NCBI GenBank assembly: GCA_964541755.1
Contig: CAZIRF010000029.1
Span: forward strand, 1-36,557
DNA: 36,557 nt
Origin: CAZIRF01 sp964541755
Lineage (GTDB): Bacteria > Spirochaetota > Spirochaetia > Treponematales > Breznakiellaceae
Direction: 5' to 3'
Part shown: positions 14,971 through 22,960 of the stretch, in pieces
Layout: every line of letters begins with the position of its first letter
How positions within the stretch are numbered: the stretch's first letter is position 1
The notes under the pieces: model-generated
Told to the model about the DNA's origin: nothing
What the model saw: the letters and a program-made list of their open reading frames with translations, nothing else
Databases searched by the model: none
Program-made: the position numbers and the translations under genes

Positions 14971-16632
14971 TTAGCTGATGCGCCCGAGGGCTTCGGTAAT
15001 CGAGTAACAGTAGTCGCCGAGCTTTTCGATGCGGCGTACGAGGTCGATGAACAGGAGTTCTGTCTTGACGTCGGCACCGGCCTCGAGGCGTTTGCGGGCG
15101 GTCTTTCGCAGGCGGTCGCGGAACTTGTCGATGCGCTCTTCCAGATCGCTTGCCACTTGCATTTGCTCGCTGGACATCTGCTGCCCCAGGTTTTTATTCA
15201 CAACCCGCAGGAATTCGCGCACGAGCTCCACGTATGGGGTGAGGGCTTCCAGCTCGTTTTGATCGAAGAAATGCCGCTTGATAACGCTGCGCTGGAGTAT
15301 GAGGCTCAAACTGAAGCAATCGTCGGTCATGAGCTCGAGCTCACTGATAATGCGAAGGAGGCTCGCGACATTGCCTTCGGACTTCTGACTGAGCTTTTGG
15401 CGGGAGCATTCGAGCAGGAAGGTGGTGAGCTCTTCGCGCATTTTGTCTGCGTAGTCTTCTTTTTGTTTGAGTTCCTCTACCAGAACCTCGATTTTTCCCT
15501 TGTCCGTGACACCCAATGAGGAACTGAAGGAGTCGAACATGGCCTCGACGATACCGGCCATGTCGCGAATCTCTTTTTCCGCGCGCAGGACATTGAGTTC
15601 CGGGGTGTCCTGAATGGAGCCGGTCGCATAGACAAGGTGGTAGCTGTCGATCTTTGTGGCCGGGTCGTCCTTGATAAGTCGCGTCACCAACCGGGCTACC
15701 GGATTGACGAAGGGAAGGAAGATAAGGGTATTGAAGATGTTGAAGAGGGTGTGGAGCATGGCCAGGTGGGTCGTTATCCCCGAACCGGTGGGGCTTCCGG
15801 GGGTGAACCAGATGACGAAGTCCACGAAGGGTCTGAAGAGGGCGATAGCCAGAAGACTGCCGACGACGTTGAAGAGTATGTGAACGAGGGCTGCCCGCTT
15901 TGCGACGGCCTTGGATGTCATGGAGGCGAGGAGGGCGTCGATGGTGGTGCCGATATTCGCACCCAGTATCATGGCGGCGGCCATGTTGAAGTCGATGAAG
16001 CCCTTGAAGGCCAGGGTAAGGATGATGGTCGTCGAGGCGCTCGAGGAGTGGACGATGACTGTCATGACGGCGCTTATCCCCACACCGATGAGGACCGAAA
16101 GGAAGCCCATGTTCGAAAGATCGCGGACAAAGCCGAGCTGTTCGGCACTAATTTCCGGCAGGGAGTGCGTAAGGAAGTCGAGCCCCAAAAAGAGGAGACC
16201 GAAGCCCAAAATGGCCTCGCCCAAGTCCTTGCGACCCAGTTTGACGAAAATGGAGAGTATGAAGCCGATGCCGATGGCCGGGAGGGCGAGGGCCGACATA
16301 CTCAATTTGAAGCCCACGAGCGAGACTATCCAGCCGGTGATGGTCGTACCGATGTTGGCCCCGAAAATGACCCCGATGGATTGGGTGAGGGTGAGGAGGC
16401 CGGCATTGACGAAGGAGACCACCATAACGGTTGTCGCAGAGGATGACTGGACAAGAGCCGTTACGATGAGACCGGAGATGGCCGCGATGATGCGGTTGCC
16501 GGTCATGAAGTTGATCGCCTGTTGGAGACGGTCGCCTGCCGCCTTCTGGACGCCGTCGCTCATGATCTTCATTCCGTAGAGGAAGAGACCGAGACTCCCG
16601 ATTATCTTGAGGGCTACACTGATAAAAGCCAT
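14971..16632 (-). CDS. Na+/phosphate cotransporter with C-terminal PhoU domain
   Basis: 553 aa, NptA/YjbB type. The N-terminal ~310 residues hold two inverted Na/Pi repeats, each with the signature glutamine/serine stretch: VQSSSATTVMVV and VHSSSASTTIIL, with GANIGTTIT and GANIGTTID following. The C-terminal ~200 residues are a helical PhoU-like domain (EEL-rich helices, residues ~350-545). Known members export or import inorganic phosphate with sodium; the PhoU domain may regulate flux. The start ATG at 16632 fits the conserved opening (LGLFLYGMKIMSDGVQ). There is no ribosome binding site. Its promoter lies within 10 nt of the ATG and is covered by an inverted repeat. It converges on the MBL gene. 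Confidence 0.93.
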   Translation of the reverse strand: MAFISVALKIIGSLGLFLYGMKIMSDGVQKAAGDRLQQAINFMTGNRIIAAISGLIVTALVQSSSATTVMVVSFVNAGLLTLTQSIGVIFGANIGTTITGWIVSLVGFKLSMSALALPAIGIGFILSIFVKLGRKDLGEAILGFGLLFLGLDFLTHSLPEISAEQLGFVRDLSNMGFLSVLIGVGISAVMTVIVHSSSASTTIILTLAFKGFIDFNMAAAMILGANIGTTIDALLASMTSKAVAKRAALVHILFNVVGSLLAIALFRPFVDFVIWFTPGSPTGSGITTHLAMLHTLFNIFNTLIFLPFVNPVARLVTRLIKDDPATKIDSYHLVYATGSIQDTPELNVLRAEKEIRDMAGIVEAMFDSFSSSLGVTDKGKIEVLVEELKQKEDYADKMREELTTFLLECSRQKLSQKSEGNVASLLRIISELELMTDDCFSLSLILQRSVIKRHFFDQNELEALTPYVELVREFLRVVNKNLGQQMSSEQMQVASDLEERIDKFRDRLRKTARKRLEAGADVKTELLFIDLVRRIEKLGDYCYSITEALGRIS

Positions 16633-16638
16633 AATTAT

Positions 16639-16671
16639 GAGGATGCTAACAAAATCCTCACACTTTGTTAA
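16639..16671 (-). promoter_or_regulatory. Promoter and overlapping operator-like dyad of the Na/Pi gene
   Basis: Minus strand: TTAACA (16666-16671), 17-bp spacer, TAGCAT (16643-16648), 10 nt, ATG. A perfect inverted repeat, TAACAAA-N10-TTTGTTA (16647-16653 with 16664-16670), spans the -35 and touches the -10. A second one, GAGGAT-N9-ATCCTC (16639-16644 with 16654-16659), is nested with it. Binding there would block the polymerase. It does not match the Pho box. Confidence 0.5.
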
Positions 16672-16775
16672 CCTGCGGGGCTGTCGCTTGTGTTAAAAAA
16701 TGATGAATCCATCTGCGTTTTTCACTGCCCTGTAGTATGATGGCCCTGCCGATTTGTTGATTCAAGGAGTGTGTG

Positions 16776-17312
16776 ATGAAGCCCCCGGTCCCTTCGCTCT
16801 TGGTTGTCGCCGATTCCCACGGCGATGCGGCTGCCTTGACCCGTATTTTCTCCTGGGCCCGCCGCAGGGACCTGTATGCCTTGGCCTTTTTGGGGGATGG
16901 TCTGCAGGACCTCGCCTACGCCATGGCGCGGGCCGATTTTCACCCGAATGTGGCTGCGGTACGGGGCAACAATGATTGGGGGGCGGATGAGCCGGACTTT
17001 CGCACCATAGAGTTTGCCGGGCAGCGTTTTCTCTTGACGCATGGACACCGGCACGGTATTTCCTCTTCCTGCGCCGGTGTTTTGGCCCTTGCAAAACAAG
17101 AGGAGGCCGATGCAGTCCTCCACGGGCATACTCACCGCATGTATCAGGAGGATTTCAGGGGCTGTTTTGTCCTCTGTCCCGGGAGTCCTTCCCGGCCGCG
17201 GGGGAACTCCCCGGCGGGCTTTGCCACCATTGATTGCCCGCCGGACAAATGGTTCGAACCGCATTTCTGGGCCCTGGAGGGGAATCGCATCACGGAGTGT
17301 TTTTTGGCCTGA
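16776..17312 (+). CDS. yfcE: YfcE/MJ0936-type metallophosphoesterase
   Basis: 178 aa. Calcineurin-like phosphoesterase with the full set of dinuclear metal motifs: DSHGD near the start, LGDGLQD, VRGNNDWG, THGHRHG and HGHTHRM. Known relatives hydrolyse phosphodiesters such as bis-pNPP in vitro; the natural substrate is unresolved. GTG at 16773 directly precedes ATG 16776; AAGGAG (8 nt upstream) supports ATG. A possible -10, TATGAT (16736-16741), lies upstream without a good -35. The GNND motif replaces the more usual GNCD. Convergent with eno. Confidence 0.9.
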   Translation: MKPPVPSLLVVADSHGDAAALTRIFSWARRRDLYALAFLGDGLQDLAYAMARADFHPNVAAVRGNNDWGADEPDFRTIEFAGQRFLLTHGHRHGISSSCAGVLALAKQEEADAVLHGHTHRMYQEDFRGCFVLCPGSPSRPRGNSPAGFATIDCPPDKWFEPHFWALEGNRITECFLA

Positions 17313-17335
17313 GCTACGGGGAGGCTGTGCCGATG

Positions 17336-17390
17336 AAAAAGGGGCTGGCAGGTACTGTTCGGGTTTTCCCGGATAGTACCTGCCAGCCCC
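17336..17390 (-). terminator. Terminator of eno with 16-bp arms
   Basis: Perfect 16-bp inverted repeat (17341-17356 with 17375-17390, key arms GGGGCTGGCAGGTACT and its complement) around an 18-nt centre that can itself fold (CGGG-TTTT-CCCG). On the minus strand it is followed by five T (17336-17340). It lies 58 nt past the eno stop. Unusually long for an intrinsic terminator. Confidence 0.85.
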
Positions 17391-17433
17391 TGTTGCTGCA
17401 GAACCCGGGCTTACAAGACCCCGGATATCCTTG

Positions 17434-17455
17434 CGCGGCTGGAACTATCAGCCTT
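17434..17455 (+). repeat. Dispersed bipartite motif, copy 4
   Basis: CGCGG-N5-ACTATCAGCCTT overlapping the eno stop codon (TGA, 17448-17450 on the minus strand). Shares 20 identical bases with the copy at 12133-12152. Confidence 0.75.
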
Positions 17456-18746
17456 TGAGATTGTAGAAGGCCTTGCGCCCGGCGTATTCGGCCACGCCTT
17501 CGAGGGCGTCTTCGATGCGCATGAGCTGGTTGTACTTGCAGACGCGGTCGGTGCGGCTCATCGAACCGGTCTTGATCTGGCCTGCTTCGAGGGCGACAGC
17601 GAGGTCGGCGATGAAGCTGTCCTCGGTCTCGCCGGAGCGGTGGGAGATGATGGCGGTGTAACCGGCGCGCTTGGCCATCTCGACGGCCTCGTAGGTCTCG
17701 GTAACGGTGCCGATCTGGTTGACCTTGATGAGGATCGAGTTACAGGCGCCCATCTGGATGCCCTTCTCGAGGCGCTTGGTGTTGGTTACGAAGAAGTCGT
17801 CGCCGACGATCTGGACCTTCGAGCCCAGGGCCTTGGTAAGGGCCACGTAGCCGTCCCAGTCGTTCTGATCGAGGGGGTCTTCGATGGAGATGATGGGGTA
17901 CTTGTTGACCCAGTCGGTGTAGATCTTGATCATCTCTTCGGCGCTGAAGAGCTTGTCGGGGTTGGACTTCCAGAACTTGTAGCCCTTCTTGCCGCCCTCG
18001 TCGAAGAGCTCGCTGCTGGCGCAGTCGAGCGCAATGGCGATCTGCTCGCCGGGCTTGTAGCCGGACTTCTCGATGGCCTTCATGATGAAATCGAGGGCCT
18101 CGTCGTTGGTGATATCGGGGGCGAAACCGCCCTCATCGCCGACGGCGGTGTTCTTGCCGGCTGCCTTGAGCAGGCTCTTGAGGTTGTGGAAGATCTCGGC
18201 CGTCCAGCGGACCGCTTCGCGCATGGAGCTGGCGCCCACGGGCATGACCATGAACTCCTGGAAGTCGACCTTGTTGTCCGCGTGCTTGCCGCCATTGATG
18301 ATGTTGGCCATGGGCACGGGCAGGAGGTTGGAGTGGAAGCTGCCCAGGTACTTGTACAGGGGCTGCTCGAGGTAGTTGGCCGCGGCGCGGGCGGTGGCCA
18401 TGGAGACTCCCAGGATGGCGTTGGCGCCGAGCTTGGCCTTGTTTTCGGTACCGTCGAGCTCGATCATGGTGCGGTCAATGTCGACCTGGTCGAGGGCGTC
18501 GAGGCCTTCGATTTCGGCGGCTATGATGTTGTTCACGTTTTCGACGGCCTTGAGGACGCCCTTGCCCATGTAGCGGGCCTTGTCGCCATCGCGAAGCTCG
18601 ACGGCTTCGTGTTCGCCGGTGGAGGCCCCGGAGGGGACTGCTGCACGGCCAATGGTGCCGTCTTCGAGGACGACGTCAACTTCAACGGTGGGGTTGCCAC
18701 GGGAATCGAGGATTTCACGGGCCTCGACATATTCAATTATACTCAT
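17448..18746 (-). CDS. eno: Enolase
   Basis: 432 aa, the normal enolase length. Converts 2-phosphoglycerate to phosphoenolpyruvate in glycolysis. Seen: GNPTVEVDV and PSGASTGEHEA near the N-terminus, NIINGGKHADNKVDFQEFM, the metal ligands in IALDCASSE, SIEDPLDQNDW and VGDDFFVTN, the catalytic Lys in LIKVNQIGT, and SHRSGETED. Strong ribosome binding site AAGGAAGGAG. It follows glgP on the same strand but has its own promoter, so it is probably transcribed alone and in combination. Its last codons overlap a copy of the dispersed motif. Confidence 0.98.
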   Translation of the reverse strand: MSIIEYVEAREILDSRGNPTVEVDVVLEDGTIGRAAVPSGASTGEHEAVELRDGDKARYMGKGVLKAVENVNNIIAAEIEGLDALDQVDIDRTMIELDGTENKAKLGANAILGVSMATARAAANYLEQPLYKYLGSFHSNLLPVPMANIINGGKHADNKVDFQEFMVMPVGASSMREAVRWTAEIFHNLKSLLKAAGKNTAVGDEGGFAPDITNDEALDFIMKAIEKSGYKPGEQIAIALDCASSELFDEGGKKGYKFWKSNPDKLFSAEEMIKIYTDWVNKYPIISIEDPLDQNDWDGYVALTKALGSKVQIVGDDFFVTNTKRLEKGIQMGACNSILIKVNQIGTVTETYEAVEMAKRAGYTAIISHRSGETEDSFIADLAVALEAGQIKTGSMSRTDRVCKYNQLMRIEDALEGVAEYAGRKAFYNLKG

Positions 18747-18781
18747 CAGAATCGCTCCTTCCTTATAGATTCACTGCCTGC

Positions 18782-18810
18782 ATTGTCTGTGTTTTCGCCC
18801 CGAGCGTCAA
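18782..18810 (-). promoter_or_regulatory. Promoter of eno
   Basis: Minus strand: TTGACG (18805-18810), 17-bp spacer, GACAAT (18782-18787). It gives a leader of about 30 nt containing the strong ribosome binding site. The -35 overlaps the glgP stop codon. Confidence 0.55.
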
Positions 18811-21350
18811 GGCTGGGGCCACTTGATGTAGCCGGGTATTTGCCGGTGGACGAGGGCCGGGTGGCAGGGCAGGACCCGCACGCTGTGCCCCTGGCGCCCT
18901 GTCTCCTCGCAGGGGATGCGCAATTGCCAGACCTGGAGTTCCCCCTCGAGGCCCTGGTGTTTCATGACGGCCGTCTTTGGGGCGGCAATCTTGCCCTGCG
19001 CATCCATATTGCCGTACCAGAGTTCGACGCAGACCTCGTCCGGCGAGAGCCCTGCCAGATCGACCTTTGCCGTTACGTTGACGCTGTCGCCCCGCTGCAT
19101 GAGGGGGCGGATGTTGGACGAGAGTTCAACAATGCCGATAGAGGGCCATGCGGCGTCGAGTTTTGCAAGGTAGGCGGCGAAGGCGGTCGATTCGGCGAAA
19201 TCGTTGCGTTCCAGTTCGCGCCAGTGCTTGAGGGCCGGGTAGTAGTAGCCCTCTGCGTACTCCATGAGCATGCGGTGGCTCGACATGGACTGGCCGATGT
19301 GCCGCATGGATGCCTTCATGCGCTTGATCCATTCGCGGGGGAGGTTGTCGCGGCCCCGCTGGTAGAACAGTGGGATGATTTCCCGTTCGAGCAGGTCGTA
19401 GAGGGCCTTGCTCTCCACGTCGTCCTGCAGTTCGGTATCCTCGTAGTGCTCCCCGCGGCCAATGGCCCAGCCCACTTCGTTCCGGAAGGCTTCATCCCAC
19501 CAGCCGTCGAGTACCGAACAGTTGAGGACGCCGTTGACGGCCGCCTTCATCCCGCTGGTTCCCGATGCCTCGAGGGGACGGCGCGGGGTGTTGAGCCAGA
19601 GGTCGGCGCCGCTGGTAAGGTAGCGCGCCATGGTCATGTCGTAGTCTTCGAGGAAGACGAGCTTGTTGACGACGTCGTTCTCCTCTGCGAAGTGGATCAG
19701 GGCGCGGATGAGGTCCTTGCCGGGCAGGTCGTGGGGGTGAGCCTTGCCGGCGAAGATGAGCTGGATGGGGTGATCGGTGCTGCGCAGGAGGCGCAGGAGG
19801 CGCTCCTTGTCGCGCAGGAGGAGCTTTGCCCGCTTGTAGGTTGCGAAGCGGCGGGCAAAGGCAATGGTGAGGGTGTAGGGCGAGAGGGCGTCCTCCGCCT
19901 GTTGGACCCTGCTTTCGGTGGCCCCGTTTCGGCGCAGCTGTTGACGGATGCGATCGCGGGCAAAGCCCACGAGGCGTTCGCGGCGTCGCTCATGAGTGCG
20001 CCAGAGCTCCTCGTCGGATATGCGGTCCATGCGCTCCCATATCGAGAGGTCGGTGGGCTCGTCGCGGAAGTGGGGCCCGAAGTAGCGGTCCAAGAGCTCT
20101 ACCATATTGTTCGATACCCAAGTACGCGGGTGGACGCCGTTGGTAACATGGCCGATGGGTATCTCCTCGACCGGCACCTGCGGCCAGATGTCCTTCCACA
20201 TGTCGCGCGAGACCTCCCCGTGCAGGCGGGATACGCCATTTGCCCAGGCGGACATCTTCAAGGCGAGGACGGTCATGCAGAACTGCTCGCTGTCGTCATC
20301 GGGCTGGACGCGGCCCAGGGCCATGAAGTCCTTCCAGGGCAGGCCCAGGGTCTGGGCAAGGGGGGCAAAGTACTTCTTGACGAGGGCCTCGTCGAAGCGC
20401 TCGTTGCCGGCGGGCACGGGGGTGTGCGTCGTGAAGATGAGGCTGGACCAGAGGGCCGCCCAGGCCTCGCGGAAGGAGAAATTGCGCTCCTTCATCATTT
20501 CATGAGCGCGCTCGAGGGCCAGGAAGGCCGAGTGCCCCTCGTTCATGTGGCTTACCGCCGGGTTGATGCCCAGGGCCCGCAGGGCTCTTATGCCGCCCAT
20601 GCCCAAGAGTATCTCCTGGCGTATGCGTGTCTCCCGGTCGCCCCCGTACAGGGTTGCCGTTACATCGCGGATGTCCGGCGGGTTTTCGGGGATATTGGTA
20701 TCGAGGAGAAAGAGGGAGGATCGTCCCACTTTGACCTCCCATATCTGTGCCCGGGCTTCGCGGCCGGCTAAATCGACCGCAATGGTGAGCGGATTGCCGT
20801 CCGGGCCGGTCCTGCGGGTAACAGGCATGTTGTACCAATCGTTTTCCGGGTAGCTCTCCTGCTGGAAGCCATCTGCATTGAGCTTTTGCTGGAAGTAGCC
20901 CTGCCGGTAGAGGAGCCCAACGCCTACGAGGGGAAGGCCCAGGTCGCTGGCAGTCTTCATGTGGTCGCCGGAGAGTATGCCCAGGCCGCCTGAGTATATG
21001 GGCAAAGAGACATCCATCCCGTACTCCATCGAGAAGTAGGCGATGCTGTCCTTTTTGCTGCCCCGGTACCAGGTGCGGGCCTTCTTGTAGCGGGTAAACT
21101 CCGCGTAGACCTCCTTGAGGGCGGCCATGTAGGAGTCGTCCTTTGCGACCTCTTCGAGCCGCTTTTGGGATATCATGCCCAGCATGCGTGCCGGGCTCTG
21201 CCGTGAGTGCATCCAGAGGTCGAAATCGAGGCGGATAAACAGTTGGATGGCTTCGAAGTTCCAGGACAGCCAGAGGTTGTGGGCGATTTCCTCGAGGGGT
21301 TTGAGGGCGGCCGGAATCCTGGGTTTGACGGTGTAGCTTTCTATCTTCAT
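18807..21350 (-). CDS. glgP: Alpha-glucan (glycogen/maltodextrin) phosphorylase
   Basis: 847 aa, GT35 family, the short bacterial/archaeal type with an N-terminal DUF3417-like region (NLWLSWNFEA). Uses pyridoxal phosphate to release glucose 1-phosphate from storage glucan. Seen: YFSMEYGMDVSLPIYSGGLGILSGD, split here as catalytic-site sequence near residues 110-135, HMNEGHSAF, ATYKRAKLLLRD, and the PLP-lysine region EASGTSGMKAAVNG. A C-terminal ~100-residue beta region follows. No ribosome binding site; the -10 of a consensus promoter ends 6 nt before the ATG. Separated from the sigma operon by a terminator. Eno lies downstream, so glucan breakdown and lower glycolysis are adjacent. Confidence 0.95.
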   Translation of the reverse strand: MKIESYTVKPRIPAALKPLEEIAHNLWLSWNFEAIQLFIRLDFDLWMHSRQSPARMLGMISQKRLEEVAKDDSYMAALKEVYAEFTRYKKARTWYRGSKKDSIAYFSMEYGMDVSLPIYSGGLGILSGDHMKTASDLGLPLVGVGLLYRQGYFQQKLNADGFQQESYPENDWYNMPVTRRTGPDGNPLTIAVDLAGREARAQIWEVKVGRSSLFLLDTNIPENPPDIRDVTATLYGGDRETRIRQEILLGMGGIRALRALGINPAVSHMNEGHSAFLALERAHEMMKERNFSFREAWAALWSSLIFTTHTPVPAGNERFDEALVKKYFAPLAQTLGLPWKDFMALGRVQPDDDSEQFCMTVLALKMSAWANGVSRLHGEVSRDMWKDIWPQVPVEEIPIGHVTNGVHPRTWVSNNMVELLDRYFGPHFRDEPTDLSIWERMDRISDEELWRTHERRRERLVGFARDRIRQQLRRNGATESRVQQAEDALSPYTLTIAFARRFATYKRAKLLLRDKERLLRLLRSTDHPIQLIFAGKAHPHDLPGKDLIRALIHFAEENDVVNKLVFLEDYDMTMARYLTSGADLWLNTPRRPLEASGTSGMKAAVNGVLNCSVLDGWWDEAFRNEVGWAIGRGEHYEDTELQDDVESKALYDLLEREIIPLFYQRGRDNLPREWIKRMKASMRHIGQSMSSHRMLMEYAEGYYYPALKHWRELERNDFAESTAFAAYLAKLDAAWPSIGIVELSSNIRPLMQRGDSVNVTAKVDLAGLSPDEVCVELWYGNMDAQGKIAAPKTAVMKHQGLEGELQVWQLRIPCEETGRQGHSVRVLPCHPALVHRQIPGYIKWPQP

Positions 21351-21356
21351 GTACCA

Positions 21357-21385
21357 ATGCTAGGACTCGCCGCCCTCGCTGTCAA
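21357..21385 (-). promoter_or_regulatory. Promoter of glgP, leaderless type
   Basis: Minus strand: TTGACA (21380-21385, perfect -35), exactly 17 bp, TAGCAT (21357-21362), then 6 nt to the ATG. Initiation 6-7 nt after the -10 would start the mRNA at the AUG. The best single case of this pattern in the window. Confidence 0.65.
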
Positions 21386-21407
21386 ACAGGGCGGTGGTCC
21401 CGGGCGC

Positions 21408-21429
21408 AAAAAAGCGGCCCGGGGGCCGC
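21408..21429 (-). terminator. Intrinsic terminator after the anti-sigma gene
   Basis: Minus strand: GCGGCC and GGCCGC (21424-21429 with 21414-21419) around a 4-base loop, then six T (21408-21413). It separates the sigma/anti-sigma unit from glgP. Confidence 0.85.
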
Positions 21430-21457
21430 TGCGTCAGTATCAGTATGGATCTTCTTC

Positions 21458-21907
21458 TTATGTATGGATGTGGAAGAACTCGTTGATTTTTTCCATGTGG
21501 CTGGCGACGAAGAGTCCCGCGTAGATCGTGAGGACTGCGCCAAGGGTTATGGACATGGGAAGGAGCAGGTTGAAGCCGAAGGTCGTGAGGAACCACTCTT
21601 TCGCCGGGGCGATGGGGGCGAGGACGAGGTAGGCTATGATGGCAATACCGGGGATGAGCCAATTGCGCAGCGACTGGTGCAGGGGGCGTACTTCGACCGG
21701 TTCGAGGGCGACAAGGGCCATTATTTCGTCTGCGAGGGCGTCCGGCGGATTTTGCCTGAGTTCCGGGAGCCCCTTGCACGTGCTTTGAACCCGTTGTTCG
21801 AGGGCGCGGCAGGCGGGGCAGAAAAAGAGGTGTATGCGTACGGCGAGGGGCATGGCCTGGCCGTTGTCGAGTGAATCGAGCACTTTGCCGGCGCGATTAC
21901 AGGTCAT
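21458..21907 (-). CDS. Zinc-type anti-sigma factor (ZAS-like) with two TM helices
   Basis: 149 aa. The N-terminus carries the H-x3-C-x2-C zinc motif (H26, C30, C33 in HLFFCPAC) plus Cys3, matching zf-HC2/ZAS anti-sigma domains. Two TM helices lie near residues 85-103 and 112-137. Known: such proteins bind and silence the co-encoded ECF sigma factor at the membrane until a signal releases it. The start codon lies one base past the sigma stop, with the ribosome binding site GGAG inside the sigma gene, so translation is coupled. Cytoplasmic zinc domain, short periplasmic loop. The signal sensed is unknown. Confidence 0.85.
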   Translation of the reverse strand: MTCNRAGKVLDSLDNGQAMPLAVRIHLFFCPACRALEQRVQSTCKGLPELRQNPPDALADEIMALVALEPVEVRPLHQSLRNWLIPGIAIIAYLVLAPIAPAKEWFLTTFGFNLLLPMSITLGAVLTIYAGLFVASHMEKINEFFHIHT

Positions 21908-21908
21908 G

Positions 21909-22469
21909 TCAGTCTCCTTCGGCGAAATCGCCCAGGCGCTGCCTGAGCAGGGCCTTCGCCCGGAACACGTGACTCTTGATCGTGTTCACGGGAAAGCCCG
22001 TTATGGTTTCGATCTCCGGGTACGGCAGATCGTGAAAGAAAAACATGTCGACGCAGACGCGGTAGCGCTCCGGGAGATCCTTCAAGGCCTCCTGTACCGC
22101 TTCCGTGCCCGCCCGGCGCATGGCCTGGCGCTCGGGGGTGTCGCCGTCGGGGATGTCGAAGTCGCCCGAAAGGCTCTGGTACTCTTTTCGTCGCTTGACG
22201 CTGTTGATGGCCGTGTTGTAGGCAATCCGGTAGAGCCAAGTCGAAAATCGGGATCGCCCTTCAAAGCTTCCCAAGCTGCGGAATACCTTGAGGAAGACGT
22301 CCTGCACAAAGTCGCGGGTGTCCTCCGCATTGCGGAAGAAGCCCATCCCCAAGGACCATACCGCGCCCTGGTAGCGCTCCACCAATACCCTGAAGTGCTC
22401 TTTTTCGCCCTGCAGGATGCGTTTGATGAGCTCGTGCTCCGGTGTCTCGAACACCGGCAGCGGGCTCAC
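21909..22469 (-). CDS. ECF-family RNA polymerase sigma factor
   Basis: 186 aa. Sigma region 2 at ~25-95 (LVERYQGAVWSLG, EDTRDFVQDVFLKVF, RFSTWLYRIAYNTAIN) and region 4 at ~125-180 (LKDLPERYRVCVDMFFF, YPEIETITG, NTIKSHVFRAKALLRQRL). No region 1.1 or 3, typical for ECF factors. The start is a GTG overlapping the stop of the upstream membrane-protein gene by 4 bp (GTGA), and the anti-sigma gene follows at once, so the three are one translationally coupled unit. Promoters it would recognise are not identifiable from one window. Confidence 0.95.
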   Translation of the reverse strand: MSPLPVFETPEHELIKRILQGEKEHFRVLVERYQGAVWSLGMGFFRNAEDTRDFVQDVFLKVFRSLGSFEGRSRFSTWLYRIAYNTAINSVKRRKEYQSLSGDFDIPDGDTPERQAMRRAGTEAVQEALKDLPERYRVCVDMFFFHDLPYPEIETITGFPVNTIKSHVFRAKALLRQRLGDFAEGD

Positions 22470-22807
22470 GATTTCCGTTCGTGACGTCTGACTCCGTGGA
22501 ATACGAGCAGGGCCGCACCGGTCGCAAGGGGGATGAGTCCCCCAAGGAGGGCGAGGCTCTTTCCTTCCATTATCGACAGGAACAGCATGAGTGCCGTACC
22601 GATAAAGGTAAGGAGAAGGCCCGTGAGGAGGCTGAAGGAATCGAGATCAAACTGTGTCTTCTGGTACAAACCCGCCTTGATGAGCAGATTGGTGCGTCGG
22701 TGGTGCCAGAGCAGCCAGAAGAAGACGACAATACCGGCGGTGCTGATGCCCACGATGGGAATGACCGTAACCAGTACTTGCGCGGCTGCCGATGGTGCAG
22801 AATTCAT
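22466..22807 (-). CDS. Small two-TM membrane protein heading the sigma unit
   Basis: 113 aa. TM helices near residues 11-32 and 54-74 plus a third hydrophobic stretch (~80-100). Between them lies HHRRTNLLIKAGLY, a basic cytoplasmic segment resembling small DUF6249-like proteins with an R-x-x-L-I-x-x-G-L signature. The frame opens at 22846, but AGGGGAT supports ATG 22807. First gene of the unit with the ECF sigma and its anti-sigma, so it may take part in sensing. Function unknown. Confidence 0.75.
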   Translation of the reverse strand: MNSAPSAAAQVLVTVIPIVGISTAGIVVFFWLLWHHRRTNLLIKAGLYQKTQFDLDSFSLLTGLLLTFIGTALMLFLSIMEGKSLALLGGLIPLATGAALLVFHGVRRHERKS

Positions 22808-22835
22808 CAGTTTCGATCCCCTTTTCCCTGTCAAC

Positions 22836-22867
22836 GATGTTGGCATGATACCTTCTTGCGCAACATC
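22836..22867. repeat. Inverted repeat in the sigma-unit upstream region
   Basis: GATGTTG (22836-22842) and CAACATC (22861-22867) separated by 18 bp, between the divergent sigma unit and the lipoprotein gene. Position and spacing suit a regulator site, but no known motif is matched. Confidence 0.35.
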
Positions 22868-22947
22868 AGTCTACGATTTCAGTGCCAATTAAGACCGTCT
22901 CGCAGTCGATTGGTTGCAGGACTCCGGTGTTTTTGGCCGGATCGGGG

Positions 22948-22953
22948 TATACT
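22948..22953 (+). promoter_or_regulatory. -10 element of the lipoprotein gene, leaderless type
   Basis: TATACT ending 7 nt before the ATG at 22961. No ribosome binding site and no clear -35. Confidence 0.35.
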
Positions 22954-22960
22954 TTCCGGT

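Noticed and set aside
17640..20771. Open frame of 1043 codons on the plus strand
   Set aside because: Antisense to eno and glgP across their boundary. The composition is Gly/Val/Ala/Asp-biased as expected for the reverse of GC-rich coding sequence, with no recognised motif.
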